Positions 6,191 to 8,927 of a DNA stretch of 8,927 bases are shown here, piece by piece. The notes under the pieces are model-generated. The model had not been told where the DNA came from. It made no database searches and saw only the letters and a program-made list of their open reading frames with translations. The stretch comes from Acidobacteriota bacterium (GTDB taxonomy: Bacteria; Acidobacteriota; Terriglobia; Terriglobales; Acidobacteriaceae). Position 1 is the first letter of the stretch. Each line of letters begins with the position of its first letter. The stretch lies in assembly GCA_021810735.1 (NCBI GenBank), contig JAJZIF010000120.1, positions 1 to 8,927 on the forward strand. The letters run 5' to 3'. Both the position numbers and the translations under genes were made by a program.

Positions 6191-6985
6191 ATGACATCGG
6201 AAACGCCGTTTGAAAATCTTCTTTTTGAAATTCGCGACGGAATTGCCTTCCTCACGTTGAACCGCCCCAAGGTTCTGAACGCCCTCAACGGCGCAACTCT
6301 GCAGGATCTGCAAGCCGCAATTCAAGCCATCCGCGACGACGCCTCTATCCACGCCGCCATTCTCACCGGCGCGGGAGAAAAGGCCTTTGCCGCCGGGGCC
6401 GACATTCAGGAACTAGCCGCGGTCAACGGCGCGGAGGGCCGCAAACTTGCTTTGCGCGGTCAGGAAGTTTTTCGTTCCGTCGAAACTTGCGGCAAGCCAG
6501 TCATTGCCTGCATCAATGGCTTTGCGCTCGGCGGCGGATGCGAACTGGCCCTGGCATGCACGTTGCGCATCGCCAGTGAGAATGCCAAGCTCGGCCAGCC
6601 CGAAGTGAAGCTCGGCCTGATCCCCGGCTACGGCGGCACGCAGCGGCTGGCGCGCTTGGTGGGCAAAGGAGTTGCGCTGCACATGATTCTCACTGCGCAA
6701 ATTCTCTCTGCCACGGACGCGCTCCGTGTGGGCCTGGTCAATGAAGTGGTCGCGCCCGATGAGTTGCTGGCGCGCGGAGAAGCCATCGCGCGCACCATCG
6801 CCGCCATGGCGCCGCTGGCCGTCCGCTACTCGCTCGAAGCCGTCGATCGCGGCTACGATCTTCCGCTCGACGAAGCCTTGTCGCTCGAGGCTGCGCTCTT
6901 CGGACTGTGCTGCGGCACCGCCGACAAAGCCGAAGGGATCGCGGCGTTTCTCGCCAAGCGCGAACCCATCTGGCAGGGGCGTTAG
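6191..6985 (+). CDS. Enoyl-CoA hydratase/isomerase (crotonase) family protein
   Basis: 264 residues, standard for a single-domain crotonase. The family hydrates trans-2-enoyl-CoA to 3-hydroxyacyl-CoA in fatty-acid, butyrate or aromatic-acid degradation. The oxyanion-hole segment is 'AFAAGADIQEL' (66-75). The second block 'FALGGGCELALACTLRIASE' contains Glu118, and 'LGQPEVKLGLIPGYGGTQRL' contains Glu138. These correspond to the two catalytic glutamates (Glu144 and Glu164) of rat mitochondrial hydratase, so it is most likely an active hydratase rather than an isomerase or an inactive paralogue. The C-terminal 'TADKAEGIAAFLAKREPIWQGR' is also typical. The ATG at 6191 fits the family N-terminus. 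GAGG lies 10 nt upstream, a long spacing. It is divergent from ribH and followed 38 nt later by a small lipoprotein gene. The exact pathway (Crt, PaaF or short-chain hydratase) cannot be decided from the sequence. Confidence 0.94.
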   Translation: MTSETPFENLLFEIRDGIAFLTLNRPKVLNALNGATLQDLQAAIQAIRDDASIHAAILTGAGEKAFAAGADIQELAAVNGAEGRKLALRGQEVFRSVETCGKPVIACINGFALGGGCELALACTLRIASENAKLGQPEVKLGLIPGYGGTQRLARLVGKGVALHMILTAQILSATDALRVGLVNEVVAPDELLARGEAIARTIAAMAPLAVRYSLEAVDRGYDLPLDEALSLEAALFGLCCGTADKAEGIAAFLAKREPIWQGR

Positions 6986-7010
6986 GCAGTCGCACCTATT
7001 GCCGCACTGA

Positions 7011-7016
7011 TATCCT
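7011..7016 (+). promoter_or_regulatory. Candidate -10 element before the small lipoprotein gene
   Basis: TATCCT matches 4 of 6 positions of TATAAT and is 7 nt upstream of the ATG at 7024. That would place the transcription start at or next to the start codon. No -35 hexamer is evident. It may instead be chance, with the gene read through from the hydratase gene 38 nt upstream. Confidence 0.22.
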
Positions 7017-7023
7017 GAAAACG

Positions 7024-7569
7024 ATGCGGGTCTCCTTTCTTCGGTTCAATGGTCTGGTTCTATTCACGTGGTTCGGGCTGCTTGCCATCGGCGGATGCAG
7101 ACATGGCAATTCATTCGATATGTCCGGTCATGCCGCTTCCTGGAATGCCTCAAAAAACGCGGCCCGCCAGGAATTGCGTCAGATCGCTTCCCCCTCGAAG
7201 GACACGTACCTGGCGATCGATCAGGAAGCACAATGGAAGAATCCTTTTCTGGCCGTTGAGTCGGACATGATTCAATTGCGCATTTATTTGCCGGATGAAA
7301 ATTCCAGTCCGATCGATCGCGGCGGAATGACGCGTCTGGCTGTCGCGCGGAAACAGGTATTGAATATTCGTCTGGCGGACCTGCCGCAGGCCCTCTCCTC
7401 TCTGCCGGACGGTGCATGGCCGTATGGGCGCGTCGTCGCCATTGGCGAGTTGCGGCAAACCCCGCAAAACCAGGCATGGCGCCAGAACCATCTGCAAGTC
7501 ACCATTGCCGCGCTCAAAGACATGGGCATCGTCGTGGACGACTGGAATATTCCGCCCCTGATGCGCTAA
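7024..7569 (+). CDS. Small predicted lipoprotein of unknown function
   Basis: 181 residues from the ATG at 7024. I do not recognise the family. The N-terminus 'MRVSFLRFNGLVLF' leads into a hydrophobic segment ending 'LLAIGGC', a good lipobox (Ile-Gly-Gly-Cys), so Cys25 should be lipidated and the mature protein anchored in a membrane. The mature part has no further Cys, is mixed alpha/beta in appearance, and includes 'LRIYLPDENSSPIDRGGMTRLA' and 'LPDGAWPYGRVVAIGEL', which look like strands around turns. The end 'LQVTIAALKDMGIVVDDWNIPPLMR' looks conserved, because it carries a regular helix-strand pattern. The open frame extends upstream to 6907 inside the enoyl-CoA hydratase gene, but only the ATG at 7024 gives a signal peptide. 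There is no Shine-Dalgarno; TATCCT lies 7 nt before the ATG. The neighbours do not suggest a role. Confidence 0.8.
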   Translation: MRVSFLRFNGLVLFTWFGLLAIGGCRHGNSFDMSGHAASWNASKNAARQELRQIASPSKDTYLAIDQEAQWKNPFLAVESDMIQLRIYLPDENSSPIDRGGMTRLAVARKQVLNIRLADLPQALSSLPDGAWPYGRVVAIGELRQTPQNQAWRQNHLQVTIAALKDMGIVVDDWNIPPLMR

Positions 7570-7582
7570 ACCGGTGCGCCGA

Positions 7583-7599
7583 ATGCGGACACGCCGCAT
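7583..7599. repeat. Inverted repeat after the small lipoprotein gene
   Basis: ATGCGG-ACACG-CCGCAT is a perfect 6-bp GC-rich stem with a 5-nt loop, 13 nt after the stop codon. There is no T-tract after it, so it is not a convincing terminator. Confidence 0.3.
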
Positions 7600-7605
7600 C
7601 GACGT

Positions 7606-7619
7606 TCAATACTCAATAC
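7606..7619 (+). repeat. Tandem 7-bp direct repeat upstream of the FAD dehydrogenase gene
   Basis: TCAATAC occurs twice head-to-tail, ending just before the AGAGGGA ribosome binding site (7622-7628). It could be a regulator half-site pair, an AT-rich promoter element or chance. Confidence 0.3.
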
Positions 7620-7633
7620 ATAGAGGGACTGAA

Positions 7634-8927
7634 ATGGAAGGGTCGCAGTTTCCGATTCTGCTCGAAAAAGCTCCGGCGCATGGACATGAACAATTCTCCG
7701 CGCATCACGAACTGGAGACGGCACTGCGCAAATCCCTGCGCGGCGAGGTACGCTTCGACTCCGGCAGCCGCGCCCTCTATGCCACCGACGCCTCCAACTA
7801 CCGTCAGCTTCCCATCGGCCTTGTGCTCCCAGTGGATACCGCCGACGTCGAAGCCGCCGTTGCTGTCTGCCGCACATTTGGTGCTCCTATCCTCTCTCGC
7901 GGCGCGGGTACCAGCCTCGCGGGCCAGTGCTGCAATGTAGCCGTCGTGCTGGATTTTTCCAGGTATGTCGATCGCATCCTGGGACTCGATCCCAACCGCA
8001 GGCAGGCCCGCGTCGAGCCCGGTATCGTGCTCGATCGCGTGCGCGAAGCCGCCGAGAAACATCATCTGACCTTCGCCCCGGATCCCGCCACCCACAGCCG
8101 TTGCACGCTCGGCGGCATGATTGGCAACAACTCCTGCGGCGTCCATGCGCTGATGGGCGGCAAGACCGTGGACAACATCGACTCCATGCGTGTGCTGCTC
8201 TACGACGGCACCGTGCTCGAAGTAGGCGCCACCACCGAAGAAGAACTGACAGCCATCATCCAGGCAGGCGGCAGACGCGGCGAAATCTACGCCGGCTTGC
8301 AGAAAATCCGCAACCGCTACGCCACGTTGATTCGCGAACGATTTCCCAAAATCCCCCGCCGCGTCTCTGGCTACAACCTCGACGATCTCCTTCCCGAAAA
8401 TGGCTTCAACGTTGCCCGAGCACTGGTGGGCAGCGAAGGCACCTGTGTCACCGTTCTCGAAGCGACGCTGCGCCTCATGCCCAGCCCGCCGTGCCGCGTT
8501 CTGGTGGGCATGGGCTTTCAAGACGCCTTCGTCGCTGCCGACCATGTACCGTTCGTCTTGCAGCACAAACCCATCGGACTGGAAGGCTTTGACGCCCTGC
8601 TGGTGGAATTTATGCGCCGCAAGCATCTCGTCGTCAACGACCTCGCACTGCTGCCCGATGGCGGCGGCCACTTGCTGGCGGAGTTTGGCGCGGACAGCAT
8701 CGAGGAAGCCACGGCCCAGGCCAAAGCCATGATCGATGCGTACAAGAAAATCTCTGCCGCTCCTCATGCGCGCCTCTATTCCCAATCGGAAGCCAAACGT
8801 GTCTGGAAGGTCCGCGAGTCCGGCCTCGGCGCCACCGTCTTCGTTCCCGGCGAGCCGATCGGCTGGGAGGGTTGGGAAGATTCCGCCGTTCCCCCGGAAA
8901 AATTAGGCGGCTATCTGCGCGATCTCA
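7634..8927 (+). CDS. FAD-binding (probably FAD plus Fe-S) D-2-hydroxyacid dehydrogenase, GlcD/YdiJ type, N-terminal part
   Basis: 431 codons are open from the ATG at 7634 to the window edge, so the 3' end is missing. AGAGGGA (7622-7628) is a good ribosome site 5 nt upstream. The protein has a PCMH-type FAD-binding domain. 'LPVDTADVEAAVAVCRTFG' (65-83) is the usual opening and 'SRGAGTSLAGQ' (88-98) binds the FAD pyrophosphate. 'FAPDPATHSRCTLGGMIGNN' (147-166) and 'ALVGSEGTCVTVLEATLRL' (263-281) complete it. The following FAD-oxidase C-terminal domain includes 'RVWKVRESGLGA' (389-400). The segment 'GWEGWEDSAVPPEKLGGYL' (410-428) is typical of the long, roughly 1000-residue proteins that add a C-terminal 4Fe-4S and GlcF-like half, such as E. 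coli YdiJ (D-2-hydroxyglutarate dehydrogenase) and related D-lactate dehydrogenases. Such enzymes oxidise D-2-hydroxyacids and pass electrons to the respiratory chain. The substrate cannot be decided from this part, and the Fe-S half is inferred. Confidence 0.92.
   Translation, partial: MEGSQFPILLEKAPAHGHEQFSAHHELETALRKSLRGEVRFDSGSRALYATDASNYRQLPIGLVLPVDTADVEAAVAVCRTFGAPILSRGAGTSLAGQCCNVAVVLDFSRYVDRILGLDPNRRQARVEPGIVLDRVREAAEKHHLTFAPDPATHSRCTLGGMIGNNSCGVHALMGGKTVDNIDSMRVLLYDGTVLEVGATTEEELTAIIQAGGRRGEIYAGLQKIRNRYATLIRERFPKIPRRVSGYNLDDLLPENGFNVARALVGSEGTCVTVLEATLRLMPSPPCRVLVGMGFQDAFVAADHVPFVLQHKPIGLEGFDALLVEFMRRKHLVVNDLALLPDGGGHLLAEFGADSIEEATAQAKAMIDAYKKISAAPHARLYSQSEAKRVWKVRESGLGATVFVPGEPIGWEGWEDSAVPPEKLGGYLRDL

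Noticed and set aside
5338..6213. 291-aa open frame on the plus strand
   Set aside because: It is antisense to the VOC-RibH gene and rich in Arg/His; the minus-strand frame has all lumazine synthase motifs.
6907..7023. Upstream extension of the small lipoprotein frame
   Set aside because: It overlaps the enoyl-CoA hydratase gene, is Arg-rich, and would bury the signal peptide inside the protein.
7613..8785. 390-aa open frame on the minus strand
   Set aside because: It lies exactly opposite the FAD dehydrogenase gene, whose plus-strand frame has clear family motifs. Its composition (many Gly, Ala, His, Gln) is what antisense of a GC-rich gene gives, and it matches no family.

Overview
The window is GC-rich bacterial DNA with dense coding on both strands. 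The best guess for the source is an Acidobacteriota (Terriglobia-like) genome. This rests on three things: a Cys-rich Ig-like surface lipoprotein of a type I associate with that phylum, a short 'TCATTCTGAGCG...AAGAATCC' interspersed repeat that is frequent there, and a small non-coding mobile element. The assignment is an inference; no rRNA or other phylogenetic marker is present.

Layout. (1) Positions 1-1743, plus strand: the 3' end of an aldehyde dehydrogenase gene followed by a complete alanine dehydrogenase (ald). A 135-bp MITE-like element with imperfect terminal inverted repeats and a 10-bp target duplication sits between them. Without it the two genes would be 31 nt apart, so it seems to have interrupted an operon junction. 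A perfect inverted repeat with a GAAA loop precedes the ald ribosome binding site. (2) 1744-4553: a promoter-bearing spacer, then a solitary 846-aa predicted lipoprotein with a Big2 Ig-like domain, a propeller-like C-terminal half and about 21 cysteines. (3) 4554-4713: a convergent spacer with the interspersed repeat and several hairpins. (4) 4714-6063, minus strand: a two-gene unit of a lumazine synthase (RibH) carrying an N-terminal VOC/glyoxalase-like domain, followed after 3 nt by nusB. (5) 6191-8927, plus strand: an enoyl-CoA hydratase, a small lipoprotein of unknown function, and the 5' part of a large FAD-dependent D-2-hydroxyacid dehydrogenase of the GlcD/YdiJ type that runs off the window.

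Functionally the window is mostly housekeeping and catabolic metabolism: aldehyde oxidation, alanine/pyruvate interconversion, riboflavin synthesis with the NusB antitermination factor, acyl-CoA hydration and 2-hydroxyacid oxidation. The most unusual item is the VOC-RibH fusion. The MITE insertion at the aldehyde dehydrogenase stop codon, the ald leader inverted repeat and the possible leaderless starts come next. I see no phage, CRISPR, toxin-antitoxin or defence system here.
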